This document shows, one piece after another, positions 30,751-40,369 of a DNA stretch of 64,000 nucleotides (the first letter of the stretch is position 1; every line of letters begins with the position of its first letter). The DNA is taken from NCBI RefSeq assembly GCF_000147075.1, contig NC_014484.1, forward strand, positions 1,691,501-1,755,500. The letters are read 5' to 3'. Origin of the DNA: Spirochaeta thermophila DSM 6192. GTDB taxonomy: Bacteria > Spirochaetota > Spirochaetia > Winmispirales > Winmispiraceae. The position numbers were made by a program, and so were the translations under genes. The notes beneath the pieces are model-generated. The model saw nothing but the letters and a program-made list of their open reading frames with translations, had not been told where the DNA came from and made no database searches.

Positions 30751-31863
30751 CTATCCCCTCAACCGTACATCTCTGGAGACATACCACTCATACAATCTCT
30801 CCACCCCTTCTTTCAACTCCACCGAGTGCCGCCAGCCGAGGGAGTGGAGTCTTGAAACATCGGTTCGCTTCACCGGTGTGCCCTCGGGTTTCTCGGGATT
30901 AAACACTATACCACCCTTAAATCCTACCACCTCTTTTATAAGCTCGGCCAACTCTTTAATCCTAATGTCTTCGCCTGTTCCGATATTGATGTGGGTGTTT
31001 CTAATTTCTTTTCGACCAGCTAAGAAATTTTTTACTATATCATCGAAATCTATCCGTTCCATAAGGAACACGCATGCATCAGCGAGGTCTTCTACCCAGA
31101 GGAACTCTCTTCTTGGAGTACCAGTCCCCCATATTTCCACCTCCACTCCGTGGGGTGTCCTTCGTACTCCGTACTTTTCTAATAGGTCGAGAATTTTCTT
31201 TTCTGATGCATCACCGTTTGTTCCCTCTAAAGGGCGATGGGAGAGATCACTCTTAATAACGGACCAATTATCTTCTTCGAGAGCCCTTGCAAGGTGGAAC
31301 TTTCGAAGGAGGGCAGGAAGCACATGCGAGGTCTCTAGATCAAAGTTATCATTGGGACCATAAAGATTTGTAGGCATTACAGCAATGAAATTAGTCCCAT
31401 ACTGCAGATTATAGCTCTCGCACATCCTCATGCCAGCAATCTTTGCTACCGCGTACGGTTCGTTGGTATACTCGAGTTCGCCGGTAAGAAGGTACTCTTC
31501 TTTCATCGGCTGGGGGGCAAGACGTGGATAAATACATGTAGATCCAAGAAAAAGAAGTTTCTTCACCCCATGGAGATAGCTGTAGTGAATGACGTTGCTC
31601 TGAATCATGAGGTTCTGATAGATAAACTCTGCTCGATAGACATTATTGGCCCAGATTCCCCCCACCTTTGCTGCGGCAAGGAAGACATACTCTGGCTTCT
31701 CATTCTCAAAGAAACGAGAGACTGCCTCCTGATCAGTGAGGTCGAGTTCGCTATGGGGTTTGGTGAGGATATTCGTATATCCTTTCTTCCTCAACACCTG
31801 CACGAGCGCTGCTCCAACAAGCCCGGTGTGTCCTGCTACATATATCTTGCTCTTTTTTTCCAT
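30751..31863 (-). CDS. fcl: GDP-L-fucose synthase
   Basis: A 370-residue short-chain dehydrogenase of the extended type. [10 protein letters not shown] (residues 11-20) binds NADP. The catalytic triad appears as FLGSTCIYP (Ser) and YAVAKIAG (Tyr-x3-Lys). [10 protein letters not shown] and the C-terminal [19 protein letters not shown] are typical of GDP-fucose synthase. An insertion of about 45 residues (near 205-245) makes it longer than the usual 310-320. It completes GDP-fucose synthesis from the product of gmd, which lies 16 bases upstream. AGGAAG precedes its ATG. Confidence 0.92.
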   Translation of the reverse strand: MEKKSKIYVAGHTGLVGAALVQVLRKKGYTNILTKPHSELDLTDQEAVSRFFENEKPEYVFLAAAKVGGIWANNVYRAEFIYQNLMIQSNVIHYSYLHGVKKLLFLGSTCIYPRLAPQPMKEEYLLTGELEYTNEPYAVAKIAGMRMCESYNLQYGTNFIAVMPTNLYGPNDNFDLETSHVLPALLRKFHLARALEEDNWSVIKSDLSHRPLEGTNGDASEKKILDLLEKYGVRRTPHGVEVEIWGTGTPRREFLWVEDLADACVFLMERIDFDDIVKNFLAGRKEIRNTHINIGTGEDIRIKELAELIKEVVGFKGGIVFNPEKPEGTPVKRTDVSRLHSLGWRHSVELKEGVERLYEWYVSRDVRLRG

Positions 31864-31879
31864 AGGTCTTCCTCGAGAC

Positions 31880-33016
31880 TTACCCCATGGTAAGGGTGTT
31901 TTGAGTCCACAAGATATCGTGCTCCTTCAAGATTTTCAGACCCTCACCCGGAGATGTCAATCCCACACGCTCCATGTCTGCATCTACCATAATTCTTACC
32001 AGCTGGGTGAAAGTGACCCGAGGCTTCCAACCCAACCTTTTTTCAGCCTTGGTAGCATCGGCTAGAAGTACATCCACCTCTGTAGGCCGGAAGTATCTCG
32101 GATCTATCTCTACCACCACATCTCCTGGGGATATTTTATCTGACCATTCCTCCCTCACTGATTTTACTATCCCTTTTGTTTCGATTCCTTTTCCTCTCCA
32201 TTCGAGCTCCACGCCTGCATAAGTGAATGCCTCCTCGACAAACTCTCTCACGCTGTGGGTCTCCCCCGTGCCTATCACATAGTCGTCAGGTTCCTCTTGC
32301 TGGAGCATGAGCCACTGACACGTCACATACTCGGGAGCAAAACCCCAGTCCCTCTGTGCATCAAGATTACCAAGGTAGAGCTTCTTCTCTTTACCTGCAA
32401 GGATATGAGAGAGTCCTCGGGTGATTTTACGAGTCACGAAGGTTTCACCTCGCCTAGGAGATTCATGGTTGAAGAGAATGCCATTGCAGGCGAAGAGCCC
32501 GTAGGCTTCCCGGTAGTTTATCGTCATCCAGTAGGCGTACACCTTGGCAGCAGCATAGGGACTCCGGGGATAAAAGGGAGTTGATTCGTTCTGAGGGGGT
32601 GGTGCAGCCCCAAACATTTCGGAGGACGAGGCCTGATAGAATTTGGTTTTCACCCCGCTACGGCGTATGGCCTCAAGAAGACGAGTGGTTCCGAGCCCAG
32701 TAACATCACCTGTATATTCCGGCATATCGAAACTCACACGGACATGACTCTGAGCACCCAGATGGTATACTTCATGTGGCTGTACTTCATAGATGAGGTT
32801 GGTGAGTCGACCGGAATCTGATAGCTCTCCATAATGTAGAAAAAAGCGAACTCCTGGGTTGTGAGGGTCAGTGTAGAGGTGATCTATACGATGAGTATTG
32901 AAGGTGCTTGCTCTTCTAATGAGTCCATGTACCTCATAACCTTTAGAAAGGAGAAATTCAGCGAGGTATGATCCATCCTGTCCTGTGATGCCGGTGATGA
33001 GTGCACGTAGAGCCAC
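31880..33016 (-). CDS. gmd: GDP-mannose 4,6-dehydratase
   Basis: A 378-residue enzyme converting GDP-mannose to GDP-4-dehydro-6-deoxymannose. It shows the NAD(P)-binding [24 protein letters not shown], the SSSEMFG segment, [10 protein letters not shown] (Tyr-x3-Lys) and [17 protein letters not shown]. The start is GTG at 33016 with GGAGG seven bases upstream. It lies two bases after the glycosyltransferase gene and is followed by fcl, the usual gene order for GDP-fucose supply. The product could also feed GDP-rhamnose or perosamine, but fcl argues for fucose. Confidence 0.95.
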   Translation of the reverse strand: MALRALITGITGQDGSYLAEFLLSKGYEVHGLIRRASTFNTHRIDHLYTDPHNPGVRFFLHYGELSDSGRLTNLIYEVQPHEVYHLGAQSHVRVSFDMPEYTGDVTGLGTTRLLEAIRRSGVKTKFYQASSSEMFGAAPPPQNESTPFYPRSPYAAAKVYAYWMTINYREAYGLFACNGILFNHESPRRGETFVTRKITRGLSHILAGKEKKLYLGNLDAQRDWGFAPEYVTCQWLMLQQEEPDDYVIGTGETHSVREFVEEAFTYAGVELEWRGKGIETKGIVKSVREEWSDKISPGDVVVEIDPRYFRPTEVDVLLADATKAEKRLGWKPRVTFTQLVRIMVDADMERVGLTSPGEGLKILKEHDILWTQNTLTMG

Positions 33017-33018
33017 GG

Positions 33019-34134
33019 TCAGCCTCCCTCCGGGGTAAGAATGAGCTCAGCGAGCGTCTCCCACTTCGGGTACTCTCCCTTTTCCATGAACCGCACGACG
33101 TTCTCTCTTTTCTCTTTGAGCATGTCCCTATTATGGAACACCGTGAGGATACAACTCAAGAGCGCATAATCGTTCGCGGCTTCCACCACGAACCCAAGCC
33201 TTCCGAATTGTACCTGCTCAGGCAATCCCCCCGTGGCGGTCACCAGTACAGGTTTTCGGTAATGAAAAGCGATAGGGACAACCCCCGACTGAGTGGCATG
33301 AGTATAAGGAAGCACAACGAGATCGCACTGTTTCATGAGTGAGCAGATATCGTCTTCTGAAAGCCACCTGTTGACAAGCGAGAAAGAAGGAGAATCATTA
33401 TATTTCTTGATAAGTCGCCTTGAGACTCTATCGAGACGCCCCGTTCCTGCGAGTGTGAGATGGACTCTCTTACGGACCTCCGATGGAAGAAGATCGAATG
33501 CACGAAGGAGATAGGGAATCCCTTTGTATTTGTCGAATCGTCCCAGGAAAAGAAGCTTGAGCGCTTTCTCTTCAGCCGGAGGTGCAGCAAGTTCCATTGA
33601 ACAGGAAGAGACCCCCAGCGGAAGCAAGGGATGAGGATGACACGCGATGTTTTTCCATCCTTTTCGCAGAAGATAGTACTTGAAGTTCTCGCTCAAGACG
33701 ATACGTCTGTCGTATCTCTTCATCTCCAGAAGCTGAAGCAACCGTACCCACACGCGTTCCCCACGATGAGGGATGGGGTCATGGATGATCCCCGTAACCA
33801 AAGGCTGATGGATGCTGCGTCGTTTTAATTGTGAAATGATGTACCAGTTCAACGGATGGGTCATCGTGAACAACACGATCTCAGGTGCGAAATCGAGCAC
33901 TGCGTTGGCAATCGTTTTCGCCCTTGAGAAGAGAAGGAAGAGATCATTAAAAGGTTTGCCCGATGAAAACACCTGGAACGTCTCCACCGACAAACCGGTC
34001 CACGAGGCAAGCCCTTCCATGTTCTCAGCTACGTAACAACGCAGATCGGCACGCTCATGAAGCCGTTTCGCAAGTTCCAGGCTGAATATCGGTCCTGCTC
34101 CTTTTCTACCGAGATATACGAGACCAACTTTCAT
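33019..34134 (-). CDS. GT4-family glycosyltransferase
   Basis: A 371-residue GT-B enzyme starting [20 protein letters not shown]. The C-terminal domain has [40 protein letters not shown] and [15 protein letters not shown]. The frame stays open for a further 80 codons upstream, but that stretch runs antiphase through the decayed HEPN gene at 34268-34396, so I place the start at the ATG at 34134. It is followed by gmd two bases after its stop. It may add the first sugar after the WecA-like step, or a fucose; this is a guess from position only. Confidence 0.85.
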   Translation of the reverse strand: MKVGLVYLGRKGAGPIFSLELAKRLHERADLRCYVAENMEGLASWTGLSVETFQVFSSGKPFNDLFLLFSRAKTIANAVLDFAPEIVLFTMTHPLNWYIISQLKRRSIHQPLVTGIIHDPIPHRGERVWVRLLQLLEMKRYDRRIVLSENFKYYLLRKGWKNIACHPHPLLPLGVSSCSMELAAPPAEEKALKLLFLGRFDKYKGIPYLLRAFDLLPSEVRKRVHLTLAGTGRLDRVSRRLIKKYNDSPSFSLVNRWLSEDDICSLMKQCDLVVLPYTHATQSGVVPIAFHYRKPVLVTATGGLPEQVQFGRLGFVVEAANDYALLSCILTVFHNRDMLKEKRENVVRFMEKGEYPKWETLAELILTPEGG

Positions 34135-34267
34135 AGCCACACGCTGAACCCCTGATTTATACAGTAGAAACTCCTCACCCCTCCCTCCATCACTTTTTCC
34201 AGCACGCGCCTTCCAGCCCCGAATATCGTGTTGATATGGAGGCCTGTGCCATGTGGATGAGCCTCTC

Positions 34268-34396
34268 CCTTCACTGCCTTCCCGGGGGCCTGCCGAGAGG
34301 AAAACTGGCCCAGTTGTAGAACCCTTTCTCGAGATCATCACGGGCGTGATCGAGATCTGCTTCTGTTTCGGCAATTCGGTCCTGGTTCCGCTCCAT
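34268..34396 (-). pseudogene. Frameshifted N-terminal relic of a HEPN gene
   Basis: Reading from an ATG at 34396 gives a protein start (ERNQDRIAETEADLDHARDD, then LEKGFYNWA) that matches the HEPN protein encoded at 5252-5647 closely, and the nucleotide match is nearly as good. After NWA one T of a T-run is missing compared with the intact gene, and the frame meets a TGA about ten codons later. In the shifted frame the match continues as QAPGKAVKG and then ends abruptly. The rest of the gene and its MNT partner are gone. It lies between the WecA-like gene and the glycosyltransferase gene. Confidence 0.8.
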
Positions 34397-34399
34397 GAA

Positions 34400-35473
34400 T
34401 TACCCTACCTTCCGATGATAGGCCGCTGACACGGCAAAGAACAGAATCATGCCTCCTACACCACCTGCAAGGGCCAGGAACATTCCGAGAAAGCCTCCCT
34501 CGAGCCGCCAGTAAAGGGAAATCGCCCCCATCAGTGAGGAATAGGAAACGAGGGTAAGGAGCACCTTCCTGGAGGAAAGTCCCAAGGCGAGGAGTTTGTG
34601 ATGGATGTGTTCGTTGTCGGGCTCTCCTATGGAAATCCGCTTCCTCGTCCGCCTCAGGATGGCGGCGATGGTATCGAAAATCGGCACACTCAAAAGCAGG
34701 ATCACAGGGATGAGGGAAAGGGTGGTGATAGAAGGACCGTCGAAGAGAAAGGGTGCGACTGCGAGGCTCATACCGAGGAAGTGGCTTCCCCCATCTCCCA
34801 TGAAAATCTTCGCAGGAGGAAAGTTGAAGACGAGGAATCCTCCTATGGCGCCAAGGAGTACAAAGAGGAAGGCCGCAAGTGTCATGTCTCCTTCCAGGAT
34901 ACTCACTACCGCGAGGACCAGGGTTGCCATTCCCACCACACTCCCTGCAAGGCCGTCCATTCCATCGATGAGATTCACGGCATTCACGATCGAGACGATC
35001 CAGAATATCGAGAGGAGATAGCCCGCCATTCCAAACGGCACAGGGATGTTCCAGAAAGGCACGATGAAGGCCTCGATAGAGTATCCGCCCATGAGGACAA
35101 CTACAGAGGCAACGAAGATCTGAAGGAGGAGCTTCACCCGGGCTCTCAGAAAAAAGAGATCATCGAGGAGTCCTACCACCCACATGAGGAGGATCCCCAC
35201 TACCCCAGGGAGGACTGACGGATCGAGAAGCCATAATCGTACCTCCTCTGCCCCCATCCCGAGGAACACGAGGCCGAGGACTAAAGCCCCTGCCATACCC
35301 ACCCCACCCAAGCGGGAGATCTCCCGGGTGTGGATCTTCCTCTGATCCTTGGGGTCGAAGAGCTTGTGTCTTCGAGAAAACCTGATGACCTGCGGCATCA
35401 GGGCGATGCTCGTTATCAGCGAGATGAGTGCTCCCGGTACGATGATCAAAGCAGATCCTCCTTCACCGAGCAT
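34400..35473 (-). CDS. WecA/TagO-type polyprenyl-phosphate N-acetylhexosamine-1-phosphate transferase
   Basis: A 357-residue inner-membrane enzyme with about ten to eleven membrane segments. The family motifs are present in order: DPKDQRKIHTREISRLGG, VGLLDDLFFLRARVKLLLQ (DD metal site), NLIDGMDGLAG, FMGDGGSHFLG and the HIHHKL of the last cytoplasmic loop. It would start the repeat unit by moving a HexNAc-1-phosphate from its UDP-sugar to undecaprenyl phosphate. GAGGA stands eight bases before the ATG. It comes 29 bases after the outer-membrane barrel gene and probably leads the polysaccharide operon with it. Confidence 0.92.
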   Translation of the reverse strand: MLGEGGSALIIVPGALISLITSIALMPQVIRFSRRHKLFDPKDQRKIHTREISRLGGVGMAGALVLGLVFLGMGAEEVRLWLLDPSVLPGVVGILLMWVVGLLDDLFFLRARVKLLLQIFVASVVVLMGGYSIEAFIVPFWNIPVPFGMAGYLLSIFWIVSIVNAVNLIDGMDGLAGSVVGMATLVLAVVSILEGDMTLAAFLFVLLGAIGGFLVFNFPPAKIFMGDGGSHFLGMSLAVAPFLFDGPSITTLSLIPVILLLSVPIFDTIAAILRRTRKRISIGEPDNEHIHHKLLALGLSSRKVLLTLVSYSSLMGAISLYWRLEGGFLGMFLALAGGVGGMILFFAVSAAYHRKVG

Positions 35474-35502
35474 CTATACGGTCCTCTTCCTCAGGAAGCT
35501 CG

Positions 35503-37008
35503 CTACCACCTCACCTCCCTCTTCCACGAGATCCCCGCGAACCAGCGCCACTCGGCGCCCGCCACCATGCGGGCCCAGAGGCTGAACTCTCGCCACGAGG
35601 CCTGGAGGGTGAGGATGTGGTAGACCTGGTCGGGACCGGGAGAAAGGGCTGAGGGATCGACCTCGGTCGTATCGGTACTCCGCACGCTCTCAGGCCAGCC
35701 GTCCCAGAACCACTTCCACCGCACCTCGTCCCCATCCTTCACCGTTCCCTTTATTAACACATTATACTCCAGGCCGCAAGCAATTTCTGCACGATTGAAG
35801 GAGCCTCCCACCGAGGCCATGTGGGCATCGGGGCCATAGATGAATCCCAGGGGGTAGTCCACCAGTATCCTGCTCGGGCTGGTGTAGTTGTCGATGTAGA
35901 AGTGACGGACGTTCACGTGGAGGTAGGGAAGATAGCTGGTGACGTACATCCACTCGCTGGTGTAGTCGTACTCGGCCCACACCTGCCATCCGGGCCGGGT
36001 CCACTCGAGGCCGAGGTTGAAGCCGTAGGCGCCGGGCTTGTAGTCCACCCCGGATTCGGTGAGGGGTACGTCGGCGTCATCGAACGAGGCCTCGCCGTAG
36101 AGGGTGAGGGAGTCCCACAGGGTGAGGTCCCCATCGAGGACGAAGACCACGTTGGAGTATCCTTCGCCGTAGGTGTTGTGATAGTACATGAGGGGGCTCA
36201 CATCGAGGAGATCGGGTGCCTTGCCTCCTATGACGTTGAGCTCGCCTATCCCGAGGCGCCAGAAGGGCCCCAGGAGATCGAGCCTGTGGGCCGCGATGGT
36301 CTTGTAGGGTTCGGAGAAGGTTCGTCCCTCCGAGAGGTAGTCGTGGCAATAGGTCTGAATCTCCTTCTCTTCGTTCCCCAGAAGCGGAGAGGAGGAGATG
36401 ACGTGGAAGGTGTACTGGAAGGAGGGGGTCCGCCACCGTGCGGTGAGGTTGTCCTGGTAGGTGGTGGGGGAGATGGTGAGGGGATACCGGGCCCTGCCCC
36501 ATTTGAGGGGGAACCTGCCTGCGGCGAGAAAGAAGGGCTCCGAGGCGTAGTAGAGGTAGGCGGTGTGGGGAAAGGTCATGTCGAAGGAGTAGCGGGTGAT
36601 GTCGAAGATTCCTGTGAGCGAGTCGGTAAGGTAGTTGGTGGAAGGATAGGTGGCACGGGAGAGGTATTCCTTCTGGACGGGGATCTCAATGTAGAGCCCG
36701 AAGGGGCCTGCGTGTCCTGAAACCCGAAGCAGGAGGAAGGGGGGGATGTGTTCGGAGAGGTAGAAGAGGTGCTCGGCGGGGTTTACGGGTACGCCTGCGG
36801 CCCAGTAATCGCCTCGGACCAGGTCCACCGGCCAGTCGCCCACTCCCACGAAGGGCTGGAACCGAAGGAGAAGGCCGGCCGTACGGGGGAGTCCCGCCCA
36901 CTCCACCGGGACGGGCGAGGCGAAGGGATGGTCTGCAAGCTGAGCATGGATCGGAAGGGAGACGAGGAGGCTGGAGGCGAGGCACAGGGAAGGGAGAAAC
37001 GAGCGCAT
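35503..37008 (-). CDS. Outer-membrane beta-barrel, capsule assembly Wzi-like
   Basis: A 501-residue protein with a signal peptide (RSFLPSLCLASSLLVSLP, cleaved near IHAQ), alternating aromatic strands such as RHFYIDNYTSPSRILVDY, and a C-terminal Trp, as expected of a barrel. FFLAAGRFPLKWGRARYPL and YYHNTYGEGYSNVVF recall the capsule-assembly Wzi family, which holds surface polysaccharide at the outer membrane. The start is the ATG at 37008 with GGAGGAG seven bases away; an in-frame TTG at 37026 would lie inside the promoter. It is the first gene of the polysaccharide locus. The family call is moderate. Confidence 0.7.
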   Translation of the reverse strand: MRSFLPSLCLASSLLVSLPIHAQLADHPFASPVPVEWAGLPRTAGLLLRFQPFVGVGDWPVDLVRGDYWAAGVPVNPAEHLFYLSEHIPPFLLLRVSGHAGPFGLYIEIPVQKEYLSRATYPSTNYLTDSLTGIFDITRYSFDMTFPHTAYLYYASEPFFLAAGRFPLKWGRARYPLTISPTTYQDNLTARWRTPSFQYTFHVISSSPLLGNEEKEIQTYCHDYLSEGRTFSEPYKTIAAHRLDLLGPFWRLGIGELNVIGGKAPDLLDVSPLMYYHNTYGEGYSNVVFVLDGDLTLWDSLTLYGEASFDDADVPLTESGVDYKPGAYGFNLGLEWTRPGWQVWAEYDYTSEWMYVTSYLPYLHVNVRHFYIDNYTSPSRILVDYPLGFIYGPDAHMASVGGSFNRAEIACGLEYNVLIKGTVKDGDEVRWKWFWDGWPESVRSTDTTEVDPSALSPGPDQVYHILTLQASWREFSLWARMVAGAEWRWFAGISWKREVRW

Positions 37009-37025
37009 GTTGGTCTCCTCCTGCA

Positions 37026-37031
37026 ACTATA
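37026..37031 (-). promoter_or_regulatory. Extended -10 promoter of the polysaccharide locus
   Basis: On the minus strand TGC precedes TATAGT (37026-37031), an extended -10 element, 17 bases before the chosen ATG of the Wzi-like gene. No good -35 is visible. A leader of about ten bases would just include the GGAGGAG ribosome site. Confidence 0.35.
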
Positions 37032-37126
37032 GCAAAGGCCGGAAAGAAAATACAGCATCATAAAACACCTCAATCAAGGTGGGGGCCACTGTGCCCCTCC
37101 TTCGAACCGGGGCTCATAGGAACGAG

Positions 37127-37438
37127 TCAAGGATCAGTCTGATCTGCTCCTTGCTGTGTAATAGTCTTCCATACGAGATGATAATCCACCCCAAAATAGG
37201 CATGAATCAGTTTATCCCGCATTCCCGCCATCTCTTTCCAGGGGATATGGGGATATCTCTCTCGAAGCTCAAGAGGTATTTGTTTCGCAGCTTCTCCTAT
37301 TACCTCGAGTTTTCGAAGAACAGCGCTCGATGTCTTATCGTCAGTCATAAACTCATTGATATCCATTCCTTCGATGAAGGATTCTATACTCTCTATGGCA
37401 GCAGAGATATCCTTCATGTAGAGGGTATAATCTCTCAT
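37127..37438 (-). CDS. hepT: HepT-like HEPN ribonuclease toxin (DUF86)
   Basis: A 103-residue DUF86 protein. The RX4HXY motif is complete (RDKLIHAY, about residues 79-86), preceded by [22 protein letters not shown] and followed by FGVDYHLVW. It is similar in layout to the protein at 3700 but clearly not a recent copy. Its ATG overlaps the stop of the nucleotidyltransferase gene by ATGA. It is predicted to cut RNA unless AMPylated by its MNT partner, as in characterised pairs. Confidence 0.9.
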   Translation of the reverse strand: MRDYTLYMKDISAAIESIESFIEGMDINEFMTDDKTSSAVLRKLEVIGEAAKQIPLELRERYPHIPWKEMAGMRDKLIHAYFGVDYHLVWKTITQQGADQTDP

Positions 37439-37740
37439 ACAAAAACAACGTCCTTACGCACGCTTTCTTGGAGGTTCTCCCTGAGGGCTCTAGAGGATAC
37501 AAGATCGACAGGACGGTGGAGGTGCCTTTCAAGATACTGTGAAGCCCCCACAAGATCAAAGAGATCTGCCTCTTCCTCGAACTCCACGAGCAAATCAATA
37601 TCACTCGATTGGCTCTGCTCATCCCTGGCAAAAGATCCGAACAATGCGATGCTCCGGATTCGATAGCGGTCTTCGAGCACAGGTTTAAGGGTTCTCAAGA
37701 GACTGATGAGTTCCTGTCGGTTCATCTTCTCATTCTTCAT
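37435..37740 (-). CDS. mntA: MntA-type minimal nucleotidyltransferase
   Basis: A 101-residue antitoxin-type protein with GSX10DXD as [15 protein letters not shown] (about residues 33-47). The usual ARG after GS-aromatic is ARD here, a mild change next to the metal site. I start at the ATG at 37740 behind a G-rich stretch (GGGGGGGGAA); the in-frame ATG at 37794 would add 18 lysine-rich residues not seen in the family. The gene is coupled to hepT by ATGA. This is the third such pair in the window. Confidence 0.88.
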   Translation of the reverse strand: MKNEKMNRQELISLLRTLKPVLEDRYRIRSIALFGSFARDEQSQSSDIDLLVEFEEEADLFDLVGASQYLERHLHRPVDLVSSRALRENLQESVRKDVVFV

Positions 37741-37821
37741 AGGCACGAGTTCCCCCCCCTTGTGCTGTTTCTTCTTCGATCCTTCTTTAAGCATACACCA
37801 CCTGTCATCCTCTTCGCCACT

Positions 37822-38907
37822 CTACCCCTCCCCTCTCGCATCCTGTACGGCCGCGTGTCGCACGCAGCGTCGCCTCCGCCGCTTCCGCCGCCTCTTGCGC
37901 AGCACCCGCCTGAGGGCCGCATCCACGTCGCGGTTGGGGGGAGTGAAGGGCCTGAGGAACTCCTTGAAGGCCCGGTAGAGCTCCTTGAAGGGGAGCTCCC
38001 TCATCCCGTCGCGCTCCACGAAGAGCCTCGCAAAGGGCACGATGAGGGCGTCGCGGTCCACTTCCCCTTCCCGCACCAGCCTGTCGAGCCGTTCGAATTC
38101 CTCGCGCCACCGCTCGTGGGGTATCCCCGGCCCGGCAGCACCCAGTACCTCATGCACGTGAGGCAGGAGGTGGTCGAACAGATGGAACCTCTGCAGGGCG
38201 TCCCACACCGACGACGCCTCGCCGCAAGCCAGGATTTTGTAGATCTCCTCGGTGAGCCGCGAGGCCGAGACCTCTTCGAGCCGCCAGGCATCGTCCCGTA
38301 TCTTCCGCACGAGCTCTTTGGGCATCTCGAGCTCCATCCGGGCGTGATACTTCACGGCCCTGAGCATCCGCACCGGATCCTCCTCGAAGATCCGATCGAG
38401 CGGGATGATGGGGACGAGCCTTCGTTCCCTCACGTGGGTGAACCCGTCGACGAAATCGAGGATCTCCTCGGAGAAGGGATCGTAGTAGAGGGCGTTCACC
38501 GTGAAGTCCCTGCGGAAGGCATCTTCCTCGATGCTGCCGTACGCGTTGGGGTCGTCGGCTCGGGCCGATCGAAACGTGGTCACCTCCACGTACTCCTCCT
38601 TCGTCACGTACACGTGGACCAGCCTGAATCTGCGCCCTATCACCCGCGCATAGGGGAAGAGTCGTTTGATCCTCCCCGGGGTGGCGCACGTGACGATGTC
38701 GAAGTCCTTCGGGTGTTTTCCCAGGAGGAGATCCCTCACCGCGCCGCCCACCACGTAGGCGGCGTGCCCCGCCTTCCTCAGTCGGCGTATCACCATGAGG
38801 GCATGGTGGTCGATCGCCTCTCGCCGTATGCCATGCTCCTCGACCCCGTACACCCTGGCAAACGGGACCGGTGTCCCATCCTCGGTCATTCGATAACGTA
38901 TCCGCAC
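37822..38907 (-). CDS. pcnB: Poly(A) polymerase / tRNA nucleotidyltransferase family
   Basis: A protein of about 361 residues with a class II nucleotidyltransferase head: YVVGGAVRDLLLGKHPKDFD (DxD metal site), VTTFRSARADD, RRDFTVNALYYDPFSEEILD and RAVKYHARMELEM. The C-terminus ends in a very basic run (about 12 Arg/Lys within 15 residues), like the RNA-binding tail of E. coli PcnB, which favours poly(A) polymerase over CCA-adding enzyme. The start is uncertain: GTG at 38907, TTG at 38916 and ATG at 38889 are all possible; spacing from GGGAAGG favours the GTG. It is divergent from hisS. Confidence 0.87.
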   Translation of the reverse strand: MRIRYRMTEDGTPVPFARVYGVEEHGIRREAIDHHALMVIRRLRKAGHAAYVVGGAVRDLLLGKHPKDFDIVTCATPGRIKRLFPYARVIGRRFRLVHVYVTKEEYVEVTTFRSARADDPNAYGSIEEDAFRRDFTVNALYYDPFSEEILDFVDGFTHVRERRLVPIIPLDRIFEEDPVRMLRAVKYHARMELEMPKELVRKIRDDAWRLEEVSASRLTEEIYKILACGEASSVWDALQRFHLFDHLLPHVHEVLGAAGPGIPHERWREEFERLDRLVREGEVDRDALIVPFARLFVERDGMRELPFKELYRAFKEFLRPFTPPNRDVDAALRRVLRKRRRKRRRRRCVRHAAVQDARGEG

Positions 38908-39010
38908 GTTGCCCAAGCCTTCCCTTTATTCACACAGAAATATATGATACACAAGAGTATCTTCCACATTCTATACGAAAAGATGGGAAAAACACAAGGA
39001 GAGGGGATTC

Positions 39011-40324
39011 ATGATACAACCTCGTGTTCTCAAAGGATTTAGAGACTTCCTCCCCGATCTCGAGGCGAGGAAGAAGTCCATCGTCCGCACCCTCGAGGAG
39101 GTGTTCACTTCGTTCGGCTACCTTCCCATCGATACCCCGGTACTCGAATACGCGGAGATCCTCCTGGGGAAGTCGGGTGGCGAGACAGAGAAACAGGTGT
39201 ACCGGTTCACCGACCACGGAGGGAGGGACGTGGCGCTCAGGTTCGATCTGACGGTGCCCTTCGCCCGCTTCATGGCCCAACACATGGCCGAGCTCTACCT
39301 CCCCTTCAGGAGGTACCACATCGCCAAGGTGTTCCGTGGAGAGAATACCCAGCGGGGCCGCTACCGGGAGTTCATGCAGTGTGACTTCGACATCGTGGGG
39401 CCTGACAGCACGTCGGCCGACCTCGAGGTGCTCCTCATCATGCAGAAGGCCCTCGCTTCGCTGGGGATGGAGCGGTTCACCATCCACCTCTCCCACCGCG
39501 GGGTGCTCCAGGACTTCCTCGCCCGGCTCGGGGTGTCTGAACCGGTGGAGGTGTTGCGCACCGTGGACAAGATCCGCAAGATCGGCCGGGAGAAGGTGCG
39601 GGAGACGCTCGCACAGCTTTCCGACGAGGAACGGGCCGGCCGTATCCTCGACTTCATCGCCCCAGGTTCGGAGCCGGAGGAGGCGCTCTCCCGCATGGAG
39701 GAGGGGGTGGGTGCCGACAACCCACACCTCGCGAGGCTCAAGGAGATCTGGGCGGTCATAGGGGAGTTGGGGCTCGCCGGGTTCTTCACCATCGATCCCT
39801 CCATCACCAGGGGGCTCGACTACTACACGGGGGTGGTGTTCGAAACCTTTCTTTCGGATCTGCCCGACATAGGTTCGGTGTGCTCCGGCGGACGGTACGA
39901 CAACCTGGTGGGGCTCTACAGCACGCAGAGCATGAGCGGGGTGGGGGCGTCTATCGGGCTCGACCGGCTCATGGCGGCCATGCAAGAGCTGGGCATGCTC
40001 GAGGCGATCCCCACCATGGCGCCCGAGGTGCTGGTGGTGTGCATGGAGGAACGGTTCCTCGCCCACTACCACGGGGTGGCCGCAGCCCTGCGGGCCCGCG
40101 GTGTACGGACCGAGGTATACCCACAGGCACGCAAGCTGGGTCAGCAGTTCTCGTATGCCGAGAAGAAGGGGATACCGTTCGCCCTCATCATGGGTGAAGA
40201 CGAGATCGCCGCCGGCACCATGGCACTGAAGGATCTCGTCGCCCGCACCCAGCGCGTGGTACAGGGCCTCGAGGAGGTGGTGGACGCGGTGGAGTACCGA
40301 CGTGAGGGTGTGCATCCGTCCTGA
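39011..40324 (+). CDS. hisS: Histidyl-tRNA synthetase
   Basis: A 437-residue class II synthetase. Seen are the N-terminal KGFRDFLPDLEARKK, motif 2 region FRRYHIAKVFRGENTQRGRY with EFMQCDFDIVG, the histidine-specific RGLDYYTGVVFE and motif 3 SGVGASIGLDRLM, then the anticodon-binding domain (about residues 335-437). The length is close to the bacterial norm. AAGGAG precedes the ATG. The DEAH helicase gene follows after 45 bases on the same strand and may be cotranscribed. Confidence 0.95.
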   Translation: MIQPRVLKGFRDFLPDLEARKKSIVRTLEEVFTSFGYLPIDTPVLEYAEILLGKSGGETEKQVYRFTDHGGRDVALRFDLTVPFARFMAQHMAELYLPFRRYHIAKVFRGENTQRGRYREFMQCDFDIVGPDSTSADLEVLLIMQKALASLGMERFTIHLSHRGVLQDFLARLGVSEPVEVLRTVDKIRKIGREKVRETLAQLSDEERAGRILDFIAPGSEPEEALSRMEEGVGADNPHLARLKEIWAVIGELGLAGFFTIDPSITRGLDYYTGVVFETFLSDLPDIGSVCSGGRYDNLVGLYSTQSMSGVGASIGLDRLMAAMQELGMLEAIPTMAPEVLVVCMEERFLAHYHGVAAALRARGVRTEVYPQARKLGQQFSYAEKKGIPFALIMGEDEIAAGTMALKDLVARTQRVVQGLEEVVDAVEYRREGVHPS

Positions 40325-40369
40325 ATATGTGTATGTTTGTCACAAGAATTTTCGATCATGGAGTAACAT

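Noticed and set aside
34135-34374. 80-codon N-terminal extension of the glycosyltransferase at 33019
   Set aside because: It reads through the decayed HEPN gene in another frame and is of odd composition. The GT fold starts normally at the ATG at 34134.
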